A stretch of DNA of 64,000 bases from Desulfobulbaceae bacterium (GCA_020444175.1 JAHLLM010000001.1:62001-126000), one strand, 5' to 3'; counted from the first letter of the stretch, positions 1 through 11,371 are shown. The notes: generated from the letters alone by a model not told the origin. Program-made: numbers and translations.

Positions 1-1
1 G

Positions 2-649
2 CTGACCGTTTTTTTTCTGGTGGACCTGTCGGCCTCCGGCTCCTTTGGCAGCATTCGCAATATGAAAAATGAAGTAGCGGCAGAACTCTGTGCCCTGCTG
101 GCCTTTTCAGCCATTAAAAATAACGACAAGGTAGGTCTCATTGCCTTTACAGATAGCGTGGAGATGTTTATCCCGCCCAAAAAAGGAGCTACCCATGTTT
201 TGCGGCTTATCAGGGAAATCCTGACTTTTTCACCGGAACGGGGAAAGACGCGTATCCGCTCTGCCCTTGATTTTTTCGGCAGGATCAACAGGAAACGCTC
301 TGTTGCCTTTCTTGTTTCTGATTTTCTGGATTCAGACTTTATCAGCCCCATGAGAATAGTTGCACGCCGCCATGATCTGATAGCAGTCTCCATAACCGAT
401 CCAAGGGAACGGGAACTGCCGAATGTCGGGCTGGTTGACCTTGAAGACGCCGAAACCGGCAAACAAATTCTCATCGATTGCGGCAGCCAAGAGGTTCGCC
501 GTGCCTTTTCAGCATCATCCCGCCGGAGGGCGGCTGAGCTTGAGTCGCAATTCGCCGCCATGGGTGTCGACCACATCCCTTTACAGACAAAGCATGATTA
601 TGTTCAGGATCTGGTACGTTTTTTCAAAATGCGGGAACGACGACGCTAA
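2..649 (+). CDS. DUF58 domain protein (5' end outside window)
   Basis: The reading frame is open from the first complete codon at base 2, so the N-terminus lies upstream of the window. The visible 215 residues hold the C-terminal DUF58/vWA-like half. A DLSAS stretch near the start matches the metal-ion-dependent adhesion site pattern DxSxS. In Bat (aerotolerance) operons a DUF58 protein sits directly before BatA and usually behind a MoxR AAA ATPase; that order holds here, with MoxR presumably off the left edge. The next gene starts about 24 bases downstream on the same strand. Family assignment is good; biochemical role (MoxR-dependent assembly or maturation at the membrane) is known only loosely. 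Confidence 0.85.
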   Translation: MTVFFLVDLSASGSFGSIRNMKNEVAAELCALLAFSAIKNNDKVGLIAFTDSVEMFIPPKKGATHVLRLIREILTFSPERGKTRIRSALDFFGRINRKRSVAFLVSDFLDSDFISPMRIVARRHDLIAVSITDPRERELPNVGLVDLEDAETGKQILIDCGSQEVRRAFSASSRRRAAELESQFAAMGVDHIPLQTKHDYVQDLVRFFKMRERRR

Positions 650-672
650 CCTCATACTCTTTTTTGGGCTCC

Positions 673-1761
673 ATGAAATTTCTGAGAAAACATACACATC
701 CGCCCTTTTCCCTCTACGGGGAGTCGCGCAGCACCCTGCCATCTGCTTCGCAATTTCTTGTTTTTTATAAGCTTATTGCGATTCTTTGCCTTCTTTCTTT
801 TTGCCTTTGCGCTGCAGGTTGCAACCGGACACAAAGCGACGATGTATCGACAAAACTCGCTCCAACCAGCAAAGAGAGCGCAAGCAGCGGACCCTTGACC
901 GTTACCCTCTCTCTTTCGGCGACAAGCATCTCCCTTGCCGAGACATTGACGCTCACCCTTGAGGCTGTGGCCCCTGAAGAGTCGGAAATAACTTTCCCTG
1001 ATTTTGCGGCAAGTGTCGGAGATTTCACCCTTGTTGACACAAAGGTTCTGCCTAAGAAATTAACGGGAAAAGGGGTCAGCATGGGCCGCATCTGGTTTCT
1101 TTCTCCATTTTTAGCAGGTGACTACGTCATCCCGGACCTCGCGGTCAAGGCCCAAAGTAACGGCAAACTTTCTGAAGTTTCTTTTCCGGGACAAACCATC
1201 ACTGTCACCTCTTTTCTTGATCCCAAAGATAAGGAGATGGCGCTTGCCGATATTCAGGCGCCTCTTTCTCTTCCCGTTCCTCCTCTTTATTATCTGCTGG
1301 CGGGTTGCGCTCTTTTTGTTGTGCTGGCACTGCTTGTTTATATAGTGCGCAGGAAAAAGACCCCTCAAAAACTGCCTCCTCCCATTGCAGCCCACCTGCA
1401 GGCCCTTGAAAAAATAAACATGCTGCTTGGGGAAAATAAAAACATCACAGACTATTCCCTTTTTTACAACCGTCTTTCTCTTATCCTGCGGCGCTATATT
1501 GAAAAACGGTTCGGCATCAAAGCTCCGGAACAGACAAGCGAGGAGTTTCTGCAGGCGCTTGGGTCAGCCTCCATGTTTTCCGATCAGCAGAAAAATCTGC
1601 TTAAACATTTTCTCCTGCACAGTGATTTAATCAAATTTGCCCAAATGACTCCAACCGACTCCGAAATCATGGAAAGCGTGGAACTGTGTCGGAACTTTAT
1701 CAGCGCTACAGGGGATGAAGGCCTGCCTGGAAACAACAAACAGAGAGGAGAAAAGACATGA
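673..1761 (+). CDS. BatD-like lipoprotein with one membrane segment, in bat operon
   Basis: About 362 residues from the ATG at 673; an in-frame TTG at 664 is possible. A hydrophobic segment near residues 35-50 ends in LCAAGC, a good lipobox. Residues about 75-190 have the beta-rich look of a BatD N-terminal domain, followed by a transmembrane helix near residues 210-232 with a positive stop (RRKK) and a helical cytoplasmic tail. The stop overlaps the batA start by four bases (ATGA), so the two are translationally coupled. Small proteins of this layout are common between DUF58 and BatA. I infer a helper role in the Bat membrane complex. Confidence 0.65.
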   Translation: MKFLRKHTHPPFSLYGESRSTLPSASQFLVFYKLIAILCLLSFCLCAAGCNRTQSDDVSTKLAPTSKESASSGPLTVTLSLSATSISLAETLTLTLEAVAPEESEITFPDFAASVGDFTLVDTKVLPKKLTGKGVSMGRIWFLSPFLAGDYVIPDLAVKAQSNGKLSEVSFPGQTITVTSFLDPKDKEMALADIQAPLSLPVPPLYYLLAGCALFVVLALLVYIVRRKKTPQKLPPPIAAHLQALEKINMLLGENKNITDYSLFYNRLSLILRRYIEKRFGIKAPEQTSEEFLQALGSASMFSDQQKNLLKHFLLHSDLIKFAQMTPTDSEIMESVELCRNFISATGDEGLPGNNKQRGEKT

Positions 1762-2816
1762 AATTCGCGTCCCCTCTGGCCTTTATCGCTCTGCTTATTA
1801 TTCCCGTTCTTATCTGGACGGAGTTGCGGAAAGGCAAATCGCCCTCCCTCACATTCTCTGACATTAGCCTTTTGCGGCCAGCGGGCATTTCATTCCGCCA
1901 GCGCCTTTTCCGGCTCCCCCTCATTTTGCGCCTCCTCTCCCTTCTTCTGCTGATCATCGGTCTGGCCCGGCCTCAGCAGGGGATTGAAAAAGTATATGAC
2001 GTCAGCCACGGCATCGCTATTGAGATGGTCATTGACCGCTCAAGCAGCATGGGAGAGGAGATGATTTTCAACAACAGGGAGACAAATCGTCTTGAAGTGG
2101 TAAAAAATGTATTCAAGGAATTTGTCAATGGCAATGGCAGTTCCCTTGATGGCCGTCCCAATGATCTTATCGGTATAGTCTCCTTTGCCCGTTATCCGGA
2201 AACGATCTGTCCGCTGACCCTGGCCCACGAAGCGCTGAATGGCTTCATGGATCAGGTACAGCTTGTTAGCAGACGCGATGAAGATGGGACAAGTATAGGC
2301 GACGGCATAGCACTGGCCGCAGCCCGGCTTCAGAAAGTTGATGAAACCCTTGAGCAGGAGTATCTCAAGAAGGACAAAAAGACCTATGAAATCAAAAGCA
2401 AAATCATCATTCTTCTCACCGACGGAGCCCATAATGCCGGTCGGCTCACGCCTCCGGAGGCCGCGGAAATGGCCAAAAAATGGGGAATAAAAATTTACAC
2501 CATCGGCATTGGACAAGACATTGAACCTTCCGGTGTCCGTGGTTTCTTTGCCTCGCTGAACCGCTTAGGCCGCGGCGTGGACAAGGAAACGCTGCAGAGA
2601 ATTGCCCAAACAACCGGCGGCATTTTTCGTATGGCGGCAGATGCCGATGGCCTCAGGTCAATTTACGAGGAGATTAACGAGCTGGAAAAAAGCGAGATTG
2701 AAAGTGTCCGTCATGTTGATTATGCGGAATATTTTCACTATTTTGTCCTGATGGCACTTTTACTCCTTGTTCTCGAAATCGTTCTCCGCACAACGATTCT
2801 GCGAAGAATTCCATAG
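1758..2816 (+). CDS. batA: BatA, vWA-domain membrane protein
   Basis: 352 residues. An N-terminal hydrophobic helix, a second around residues 50-70, a von Willebrand factor A domain at about 85-300 and a C-terminal helix at about 325-345 give the BatA layout. The MIDAS motif DRSSS is intact, and the later MIDAS residues (TDGAHN) are visible. BatA and BatB are thought to present vWA domains in the periplasm next to the inner membrane; in Bacteroides and Leptospira the operon is tied to oxygen and peroxide tolerance. Start ATG overlaps the previous stop. Confidence 0.9.
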   Translation: MKFASPLAFIALLIIPVLIWTELRKGKSPSLTFSDISLLRPAGISFRQRLFRLPLILRLLSLLLLIIGLARPQQGIEKVYDVSHGIAIEMVIDRSSSMGEEMIFNNRETNRLEVVKNVFKEFVNGNGSSLDGRPNDLIGIVSFARYPETICPLTLAHEALNGFMDQVQLVSRRDEDGTSIGDGIALAAARLQKVDETLEQEYLKKDKKTYEIKSKIIILLTDGAHNAGRLTPPEAAEMAKKWGIKIYTIGIGQDIEPSGVRGFFASLNRLGRGVDKETLQRIAQTTGGIFRMAADADGLRSIYEEINELEKSEIESVRHVDYAEYFHYFVLMALLLLVLEIVLRTTILRRIP

Positions 2817-2830
2817 GAGAAAAGGCGGAA

Positions 2831-4708
<1,878 letters not shown>

Positions 4709-4714
4709 CAAAAC

Positions 4715-6565
4715 ATGAAGAGTAAAAAAATATCCCTCATACTGTTTCTCACTTTCTGCGTATGCCTTTTTCTGACTCTGCCAGTGAACGCTGCCGACGT
4801 CTCCGTGCAAATCGTCGTCACCCAGCGGGAAGCCTCTGTTGGCGAGCCTCTCTCCATGCAACTTCAGGTAAACGGCGCAAACTCTGCAGATGAACCTGAC
4901 CTGAGCCATCTCGATTCTTTCCATGTTCAGCCTCGGGGAGGCCAGAGCACCAGCAGCACCCAGGTCACGAACATCAACGGCAACTGGGAACGCATTACCA
5001 ATCTTGGCTACATCTTTAATTACACCATTACCCCCATGAAACCAGGGGAACTGGTCATACCTCCCATCCCGGTCACGGTAGAGGGCAAAACATACAAAAC
5101 GAGACCCGTGACTATCCAGGTCCACAAACCAAGGGAAACCGAAGATTTCAAACTGCGAACCTTTCTTTCTTCAAACACATGCTTTGTCGGTGAACCAATT
5201 ATCATGACAACGACCTGGTTTGTCGGCAAGGACGTGACCAATTTTGAATTTCAGCTTCCCGTTCTTGCTGATTCCCGTTTTGACCTGCTGCCCCTCAAGA
5301 TGGAGCAGGGTAGCGGACCTCCACAGGATGAAATCAAGGTGCCTGTGGGTGATGATGTCCTTATCGCCATGAAAGGAACCGGAGAACTTGGCGGTAAAGA
5401 ATTTCTTACCGTAACGTTCCAGCACCTCCTGGTCCCCCGGGAGCCGGGAACTTTTACCATTCCCCAGTCAACAGTGGCCTGCCAGACCGTTTCCGGCTAC
5501 CGCAAATCCCGCAGAAGAAACCCATTCAGCGGCTTCGGCGGCTTTGATGATTTTTTCGGTAGCGGTCGTGAAGCCCTATACCGGACGCTGGTCATTCCGT
5601 CCAGCGAACCGCCATTAAATGTTATTCCCCTGCCGGAAAAAAACAAGCCGTCGAATTTTTCCGGTCTTGTGGGTGATTACTCCATAAGCAGCACGGCGGA
5701 TCCAGTGGATGTCGCCATTGGAGATCCCATCACCCTCACTGTTACCATCAAAGGTCCCTTGGCTGCAAAGGCGGAACTGCCCGGACTGGCTGACTTTCTT
5801 CCTGAATCCTCTTTTAAGATTCCCGAAGAGATTTCGCCGGGAGAAGTGCAGCAGGGTCAAAAAACATTCACCCAGACTATCCGCATCAAAAACGAAAATA
5901 TCCATGAAATCCCCTCTCTGCAACTCGTCTATTTCGACCCTAACAAAAAAGAATACAAGTCAGCTAAAACAGAGGCCATTCCCGTTAGCGTCGCTGCCGC
6001 CCGGGTAGTCACTGCCCAGGACGCCGTGGGTGCTGCGGCCTCGCCGGCTAAAACAAAACTGGAAGAGGCGGAAAAAGGGCTGGCCTTTAACTATGAAGGC
6101 AAGGATGTCCTCATAAATCAAAAAAATGCTCTATCAGCGAATGGAAGCTGGTTCCTGTATGTTCTCTTCATCCCTCCCATGCTGTTCTTTCTGCTTGCCG
6201 CTTTTTCGTGGTACGCAAAATACCGGCAAAAAGATCCCGCTGGCCGCAGGGCGCAGAAGGCCCTGGAAACATTGGAACGCTCTCTTGCCGGGCCTTCTCT
6301 TTCAGCTGAAGCCATTTCAGCTGCTTTAAAAGAGTACCTTGGGGCTAAACTGCAAATCAACCCGGGGGCTTTGACTTTTCAAGATGTTGCCCCGTTACTC
6401 CAGGATCGCGGAGTGGACCAACAGCCCCTTACGGAGTTACAACAACTGCTTGAACTTTTTGAAACATGGCAGTATGGCGGTCAACATAAAGAGGATTCAA
6501 ATCTCCAGACATTCAAAGAACAAACAAGAGAAATTGCCGGAAAACTGGAAGCCTGTTTGTCCTGA
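4715..6565 (+). CDS. batD: BatD, large periplasmic Bat protein
   Basis: 616 residues: signal peptide (cleavage after VNA-A near residue 27), tandem immunoglobulin-like beta domains over about residues 30-430, a single transmembrane helix near 475-497, and a helical C-terminal cytoplasmic domain. The N-terminal sequence (VTQREASVGEPLSMQLQV) is characteristic of BatD. It closes the contiguous bat gene string; the usual next gene, batE, is found detached 4.9 kb downstream. Confidence 0.88.
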   Translation: MKSKKISLILFLTFCVCLFLTLPVNAADVSVQIVVTQREASVGEPLSMQLQVNGANSADEPDLSHLDSFHVQPRGGQSTSSTQVTNINGNWERITNLGYIFNYTITPMKPGELVIPPIPVTVEGKTYKTRPVTIQVHKPRETEDFKLRTFLSSNTCFVGEPIIMTTTWFVGKDVTNFEFQLPVLADSRFDLLPLKMEQGSGPPQDEIKVPVGDDVLIAMKGTGELGGKEFLTVTFQHLLVPREPGTFTIPQSTVACQTVSGYRKSRRRNPFSGFGGFDDFFGSGREALYRTLVIPSSEPPLNVIPLPEKNKPSNFSGLVGDYSISSTADPVDVAIGDPITLTVTIKGPLAAKAELPGLADFLPESSFKIPEEISPGEVQQGQKTFTQTIRIKNENIHEIPSLQLVYFDPNKKEYKSAKTEAIPVSVAAARVVTAQDAVGAAASPAKTKLEEAEKGLAFNYEGKDVLINQKNALSANGSWFLYVLFIPPMLFFLLAAFSWYAKYRQKDPAGRRAQKALETLERSLAGPSLSAEAISAALKEYLGAKLQINPGALTFQDVAPLLQDRGVDQQPLTELQQLLELFETWQYGGQHKEDSNLQTFKEQTREIAGKLEACLS

Positions 6566-6581
6566 ATTTGGTTGTGTTCTC

Positions 6582-6770
6582 CAGCGGAATATGGGATACT
6601 GGGCCTCGTAACTATTAAGCTGCACCCCATCTTTGAACGATCAGGCCTCCTCACATAGGCGGACTATAGATTCGCAGGCCTGCTTGTCCAAATTTGAGGC
6701 ACATCTGAACAGTTACGGCCTGGAGTTGAGGATCATTCCCAGTTCACAGCGGAATATGGGATACTGGGCC
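6582..6770. repeat. 24-base direct repeat in the gap between batD and the response regulator
   Basis: The 297-base gap 6566-6862 contains the same 24 bases twice, at 6582-6605 and 6747-6770, with no mismatch and different flanks. The stretch between the copies has an open frame of about 60 codons on the plus strand that I cannot match to any family. No gene is called here. The pattern fits a small duplication or a mobile-element scar. Confidence 0.6.
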
Positions 6771-6862
6771 ACAATGCTTGCCGAATGACCAGAAAAAAGG
6801 CACACCTTGTTTCTGATCATTTTTTATGAACGTCTCAGCCACAACTAACAAAGTAAAGAGCG

Positions 6863-7240
6863 ATGACAGGTAAGAAAATTCTGGTCATAGAGGATAACGA
6901 ACTCAACCTCAAGCTGGTGCGTACATTGCTTGAACTGGCAGACTATACAGTAACAGAGGCAGATAATGCGGAACAGGGCATTACCCTGGCCCATGAACAA
7001 TCCCCGGATCTCATCCTGATGGATGTCCAGCTTCCCGGACTGGATGGATTAAGCGCCACGAAAAGTATCCTGAAAGATCCAAAAATAAGACATATCCCTG
7101 TTATCGCAGTGACCTCCTTTGCCATGGAAGGAGACAAGGAAAAGGCTCTTGAAGCAGGTTGCGTTGGCTACATCAGTAAACCGATTGATACCCGGAATTT
7201 CGTCAACGAAGTAACCCGTTTTCTTGATACGAAAAAATGA
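6863..7240 (+). CDS. Single-domain response regulator (CheY/DivK type)
   Basis: 125 residues and only a receiver domain. The acidic pair Glu10-Asp11, phospho-acceptor Asp54 (LILMDVQLPG), switch Thr (AVTSFAM) and the Lys of the SKPID motif are all present. Sequence style (NELNLKLVRTLLE) resembles DivK-like or hybrid-kinase-derived receivers. It carries no output domain, so it must act by protein contact. A sensor kinase without receiver lies 2 kb downstream on the same strand beyond the two selenoprotein genes, and is the natural partner by position (inference). Confidence 0.9.
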   Translation: MTGKKILVIEDNELNLKLVRTLLELADYTVTEADNAEQGITLAHEQSPDLILMDVQLPGLDGLSATKSILKDPKIRHIPVIAVTSFAMEGDKEKALEAGCVGYISKPIDTRNFVNEVTRFLDTKK

Positions 7241-7401
7241 TGGATTCGCAAAAAGCCCTGAAGCTGAACAGCCGCCACCGCAATATCAGCAAGTTGCATC
7301 GGCGGAGGAGGTTGCATGTTTTTTCAGGCAACCATCAAAAAACGATGTTTGCACAAGGGGGTGATAACTCCTTAAAAAAACCAGGCGCTGACCAGCCGCC
7401 A

Positions 7402-8217
7402 ATGGTGACATTGCCGCATTCTGCCTCGATTCACAAACGAGCTTCTCTTATTCTCCTTATTTGTTTCTTTCTCGTCATTTCGGGCTCCTCTGTTTTGCCG
7501 GCCCATGCCGAGGGCTTCCAGTATATCACTGCGCCTGAGGTTAAAAACATGATCGAGAACAATCCAAATGTTGTGATCATCAATGCCTTAAGCAAGATTG
7601 AATATAACGGGCTGCATATTCCCGGCTCAATCAATATTCCGATAATCGACTTCAAGGCCAGCAAGGATCTCCCCAAGGACAAGAAGACCCCGCTTATCAC
7701 CTATTGCATGGGCCGGAGCTGACCTTATAGCCCCAGGGCTGCAAGGATTGCAGTGATGCTTGGGTACAAAAATGTATTTTGCTTTCAAGGCGGTATTCCG
7801 GAGTGGCGTGCTTTCAACTATCCTTTAACGGTTAATGATGAATATGCGGCCATTAAAGTCAAAAAAATCAGCCCGCAAAAACTGAATGCACTGCTGAAGA
7901 AAGATCCGTCGATTTATGTCCTTGACGTGCGCCCTATTGACTGTGAGAGCGAAAACATTTTTATTAAAAACGTACATATATGCCCTATGGTTTATCTGTC
8001 ATACTGGCACAGCAATATCCCCAAAGACAGGAAAATAGTTGTCACCGACAAGATCAATAAAAAAGCCATTCTTGCCGCAAAGTTCCTCAAAAACAAAGGC
8101 TTTAACGTAATCGGGGCTCTCAAGGGAGGTATCGCTCGTTGGCGTGCTGAAAATCTTCCAGTTGAATATATCGCAGAACCATTAAAACATATTTCCGACA
8201 ATCCATGCAGAGATTGA
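7402..8217 (+). CDS. Exported rhodanese-like selenoprotein, copy 1 (TGA at 7720 read as Sec)
   Basis: 271 residues with Sec107. A normal gene call stops at TGA 7720-7722, but the same frame continues to 8217 without another stop and the downstream part completes a rhodanese fold (AARIAVMLGYKNVF, GGIPEW). Signal peptide residues 1-35 (cleavage near AHA-E). Domain 1 (about 36-135) has the active loop Cys102-M-G-R-S-Sec107; related rhodaneses carry C-x4-C at these positions, so Sec replaces the second Cys. Domain 2 (about 150-250) keeps the fold but has Asp instead of the catalytic Cys. A hairpin at 7738-7754 fits a bacterial SECIS. The start is uncertain: ATG 7402 is chosen because the signal peptide follows; in-frame ATG 7237 would add 55 unlikely residues. 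Confidence 0.85.
7738..7754 (+). promoter_or_regulatory. SECIS-like hairpin of selenorhodanese 1
   Basis: Fifteen bases after the TGA comes GCTGCA, loop AGGAT, TGCAGT: a six-pair stem (one G-U) with G in the second loop position and about 21 bases from TGA to loop. This meets the usual description of bacterial SECIS elements. The same stem and identical loop occur at the same distance in copy 2. Confidence 0.75.
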
Positions 8218-8218
8218 A

Positions 8219-9064
8219 ATGAAAAAAATACACATATTACACAAGTCATACCCTTTCCTCATTCTCTCATTACTCCTGCTCATGCTTCCGCTTAGTTCAG
8301 GTGCCACAGAACTCTCAATGGATGGCTATAGCGAGATTACCGCTCCAGAAGTAATGAAGTTGTTTGATCAAGGCCGACCTGTACTTATTATCAATGTCTT
8401 AAGTGAGCTCGAATATGACATGCAACACATAAACGGCTCTATCAATATCCCGATCACCAAAATGTTGACCACCAAGAAACTTCCGAAGAACCTTGACACA
8501 CCGTTGGTCTTTCACTGTTTGAGCGAAAGGTGAACATACAGCAAACGGGCTGCAAGGATTGCGGTCGCAAAAGGACACCGGGAAGTTTATTATTTTATCG
8601 GCGGAATACCTGAATGGCGCTTTTTTAACTACCCCATGACAACAGGGGAGAAATGGAAGGCGATCAGGGTCCGCAAAATTCCACCGAAAAATTTTCAAAA
8701 AATCCTTAAAGAAGAAAAAGATCTTTTTATTCTGGATGTCCGGAGCCTGGACAAAAGAACCTTGTCTCAACAAGATTTTGATTTCACATTTGACAATGCA
8801 ATGCTCTCGGGAAACTATATTAAAGGGGTTATGCACTGCCCTCTTATTTTACTTGAAGACAACTATCGCCTGATCCCGAAAGATAAAAAAATCATTATCA
8901 CTGATTGGATCATGAAGCAATCAACCATTGCAGCCAAGTTTCTTATCATGAAAGGGTATGACGTTGTAGGAATTTTGAAGGGTGGGACCGCGCGCTGGCA
9001 AGCCGAGGGCTATCCACTCATTGAAGGGAAAAACAGTTTACACAATGAACTGTTGTGTGACTGA
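8219..9064 (+). CDS. Exported rhodanese-like selenoprotein, copy 2 (TGA at 8531 read as Sec)
   Basis: 281 residues with Sec105, starting one base after the stop of copy 1. Signal peptide about residues 1-29. Domain 1 contains Cys100-L-S-E-R-Sec105 and continues through the TGA in the same frame with YSKRAARIAVAKGH and GGIPEW, aligning residue for residue with copy 1. Domain 2 (about 155-265) has Asp where the catalytic Cys would be. The two genes are clear tandem paralogues, diverged throughout but with TGA, spacing and hairpin kept, which argues strongly against a sequencing error or chance nonsense mutation. Likely periplasmic thiol/selenol sulfur transferase or reductase (inference). Confidence 0.85.
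8549..8565 (+). promoter_or_regulatory. SECIS-like hairpin of selenorhodanese 2
   Basis: Fifteen bases after TGA 8531-8533: GCTGCA, loop AGGAT, TGCGGT. One stem base differs from copy 1 (A to G) and converts a T-A pair to a T-G pair, so pairing is preserved. Loop and spacing are identical to copy 1. Confidence 0.75.
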
Positions 9065-9169
9065 TACGGACCAATCAAAGATGTCTCATTTTTGGTCTTT
9101 CTTTCCATGGTCAGCCTCGGCATTTTTTAACCGTTCATCAAATTCAAGAGAACTACTGTTACGACACCA

Positions 9170-11080
9170 ATGAGTTCTGTCCGGTCAGACAAAATTGAGG
9201 CCCAGGAGATAGGACCCCGCAGGACAATCATACGCAGAATTGTTTTCCTCTTTATTCTGCTCATTGCCATGATCATCGGCAATGCCATCTATTCAACCCT
9301 CCAGGAAACCAAAAAAGTTAAACACCAGTTGGCTCAGGAACTGCGTTCCGAATTGATTATTGCCGAATCAATTTTAAACAATGAAATAGACAAGCTGGAA
9401 ATGGTTTCCGGAATTATCAAGGAACAGAACAGCAAGTTTGTTGATTTTCTTGATTACGACAAAGTCAAGCCAATCACCGTCATGCTGCAGACCATCGCAG
9501 TAAAACATGATATTGATTTAATCTTTCTTTTTGACGGAGAAGACAATCTGCTCACCTGTAATAGGCTCGGCGCGGAATTCTCTCTGGCCGGGCAGTACCA
9601 GATTTTCCTCAAATCGCACAACCAGCAGGTCGGGTTGACAGAAATCCCGCCCAGCATTCTTGCCTTGCAAAATCTACCCAAAAGCCTCTTCCCCAAACGT
9701 GGAAAAGTCCTGGCACTGCAGTCCCTTGTTCACCTCCTGCATGACTCGGGAGATATCTATGGCTTTATAGTTATGGCCAAAATAATTAATGGCGATAAAA
9801 AGCTGGCCGGCCAAATGAAAAAAATTTCCGGTGCTGAAATCATTTTTTTTAACAATGACCTGCAAACTGCGTTAACGAGCTTTGAAGAAACCCACATCGC
9901 CTTTCCCCACGAGAACATCCTTCATCACAATGGTCTTACATATGCCACAAACACGTTACGCATTCAAAACAACGCCGGAAAAGATATAGGCCACTTAACC
10001 GTGGCTCTGAATCAGGAAAGCTTTCTCCAGCAGCGACGTCGTCTCATAACAACAAATCTTATCCCATTTTTCGGTTCTGTTGTCATTTCAATTGCCCTTT
10101 TCCTTCTTCTTAAATTTCGCGTTTTCAACAAAATTAACCAACTTATCATCGCCCTGCACCAGGTCACTGAAAAGGAAGGGAATCTGAGCATACGTCTTGA
10201 GGAGCCCGACAAAAAAGAAACAGGGATCGATGAAGTTGAAAACATGGCCATAGATTTTAACGTAATGATGAATACCCTGGAGGAAACGTATAATCAATTG
10301 AGCAGGGCCAGAAAAGAAGCGGAAGTAGCCAGTGTTTCCAAAAGTGAATTTCTGGCCAACATGAGCCATGAACTTCGGACTCCTCTAAATGCCATCATAG
10401 GCTTTACGGAGATCGTCCTTGATAAACACTTCGGAGAACTGAATCCAGTACAGGAAGATTATCTCAATGACGTACTGCAATCCAGCCGCCATCTTCTTTC
10501 AGTTATCAATGACATCCTTGATCTTTCCAAGGTTGAGGCCGGCAAACTGGAATTGAATATGTGGGAATTTCACCTGGGGGGAGTCCTTGCCAACAGCTTC
10601 ATTATGATTAAGGAAAAAGCACAAAAAAATAACATCACCCTTTCACTGGATACCGATAAAAATCTTCCGGGAATCGTCATGGCTGACGAGCGGAAAGTAA
10701 AACAGATTCTCTTCAATCTCCTGGCCAATGCCATCAAATTCACCCCACCTGGTGGGCATATATCTGTTAAAGCCATTAACGCCGACATTTCTGACTGGCT
10801 CCAACATTCCCCAGCAGATTCAGGACAACAAACTCTTCCCCGGGGAAAACTTGTTAAAATTTCAGTCAGTGATACAGGTATCGGTCTCAACAAAGATGAT
10901 ATGGAAAGGATTTTTACCCCGTTTGAACAGGTAGAAGAATCAAGCAGCAGAAAATACCAGGGAACAGGGCTGGGGCTTTCACTCACCAAACGCCTGGTTG
11001 AGCTGCATCATGGCAGGATATGGGCAGAAAGCCAGGGGCCTGGCAAGGGAAGCACTTTCACCTTTATTCTCCCTGTTTAG
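9170..11080 (+). CDS. Membrane sensor histidine kinase
   Basis: 636 residues. Transmembrane helix near 22-44, extracytoplasmic sensor region about 45-285 (dCache-like in length, family not certain), second helix near 290-313, HAMP linker, then HisKA with H400 in NMSHELRTPLN, and a HATPase domain with N, G1 (DTGIGL), F and G2 (GTGLGLSLTK) boxes. No receiver is attached. It follows the two periplasmic selenorhodaneses and, with the receiver protein at 6863, could form a signalling unit that reads their redox or sulfur status. That link rests on gene order only. Confidence 0.9.
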   Translation: MSSVRSDKIEAQEIGPRRTIIRRIVFLFILLIAMIIGNAIYSTLQETKKVKHQLAQELRSELIIAESILNNEIDKLEMVSGIIKEQNSKFVDFLDYDKVKPITVMLQTIAVKHDIDLIFLFDGEDNLLTCNRLGAEFSLAGQYQIFLKSHNQQVGLTEIPPSILALQNLPKSLFPKRGKVLALQSLVHLLHDSGDIYGFIVMAKIINGDKKLAGQMKKISGAEIIFFNNDLQTALTSFEETHIAFPHENILHHNGLTYATNTLRIQNNAGKDIGHLTVALNQESFLQQRRRLITTNLIPFFGSVVISIALFLLLKFRVFNKINQLIIALHQVTEKEGNLSIRLEEPDKKETGIDEVENMAIDFNVMMNTLEETYNQLSRARKEAEVASVSKSEFLANMSHELRTPLNAIIGFTEIVLDKHFGELNPVQEDYLNDVLQSSRHLLSVINDILDLSKVEAGKLELNMWEFHLGGVLANSFIMIKEKAQKNNITLSLDTDKNLPGIVMADERKVKQILFNLLANAIKFTPPGGHISVKAINADISDWLQHSPADSGQQTLPRGKLVKISVSDTGIGLNKDDMERIFTPFEQVEESSSRKYQGTGLGLSLTKRLVELHHGRIWAESQGPGKGSTFTFILPV

Positions 11081-11186
11081 AGGGTAAGATTTTTTTCTGA
11101 TGATAGAGGCAGAGAATAAAGCTACTATGGAAAAAGCTACTGGAAAATGGAACTTTTACCACTTTCACACATCACTATTTTCAAAT

Positions 11187-11371
11187 ATGATTACCACTCA
11201 TCTTCAGCCTTTTTATACGTCATTCCCGCGAAGGCGGGAATCTAGGCGGACTAGCCAGCTATTCTGGATTCCCGCTTTCGCGGGAATGACTTTTGTGGAG
11301 ACAGTATTTTTTGAATTATTAATGCATTACAGTACCTGCTGCAAGACTGGCTGAGTTTCAGTGGTAATCAC
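11187..11371. mobile_element. MITE copy A, 185 bp, with 10-bp target duplication
   Basis: The element has imperfect 12-bp terminal inverted repeats (core GATTACCACT / AGTGGTAATC) and an internal palindrome built on GTCATTCCCGCGAA and its complement. A second 185-bp copy, differing at only a few bases, lies at 31356-31540. Flanks 11177-11186 (attttcaaat) and 11372-11381 (atttttaaat) match at 9 of 10 bases, a slightly decayed target duplication. It carries no credible gene. It fills most of the 369-base gap 11081-11449. Confidence 0.85.

Noticed and set aside
7237..9064. Reading the two rhodanese genes as nonsense-mutated pseudogenes
   Set aside because: Two independent paralogues share the TGA position, resume in the same frame with conserved sequence, and have the same downstream hairpin; this fits Sec decoding far better.
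11100..11354. 84-codon open frame
   Set aside because: Most of it is MITE copy A, whose palindromic sequence opens chance frames.
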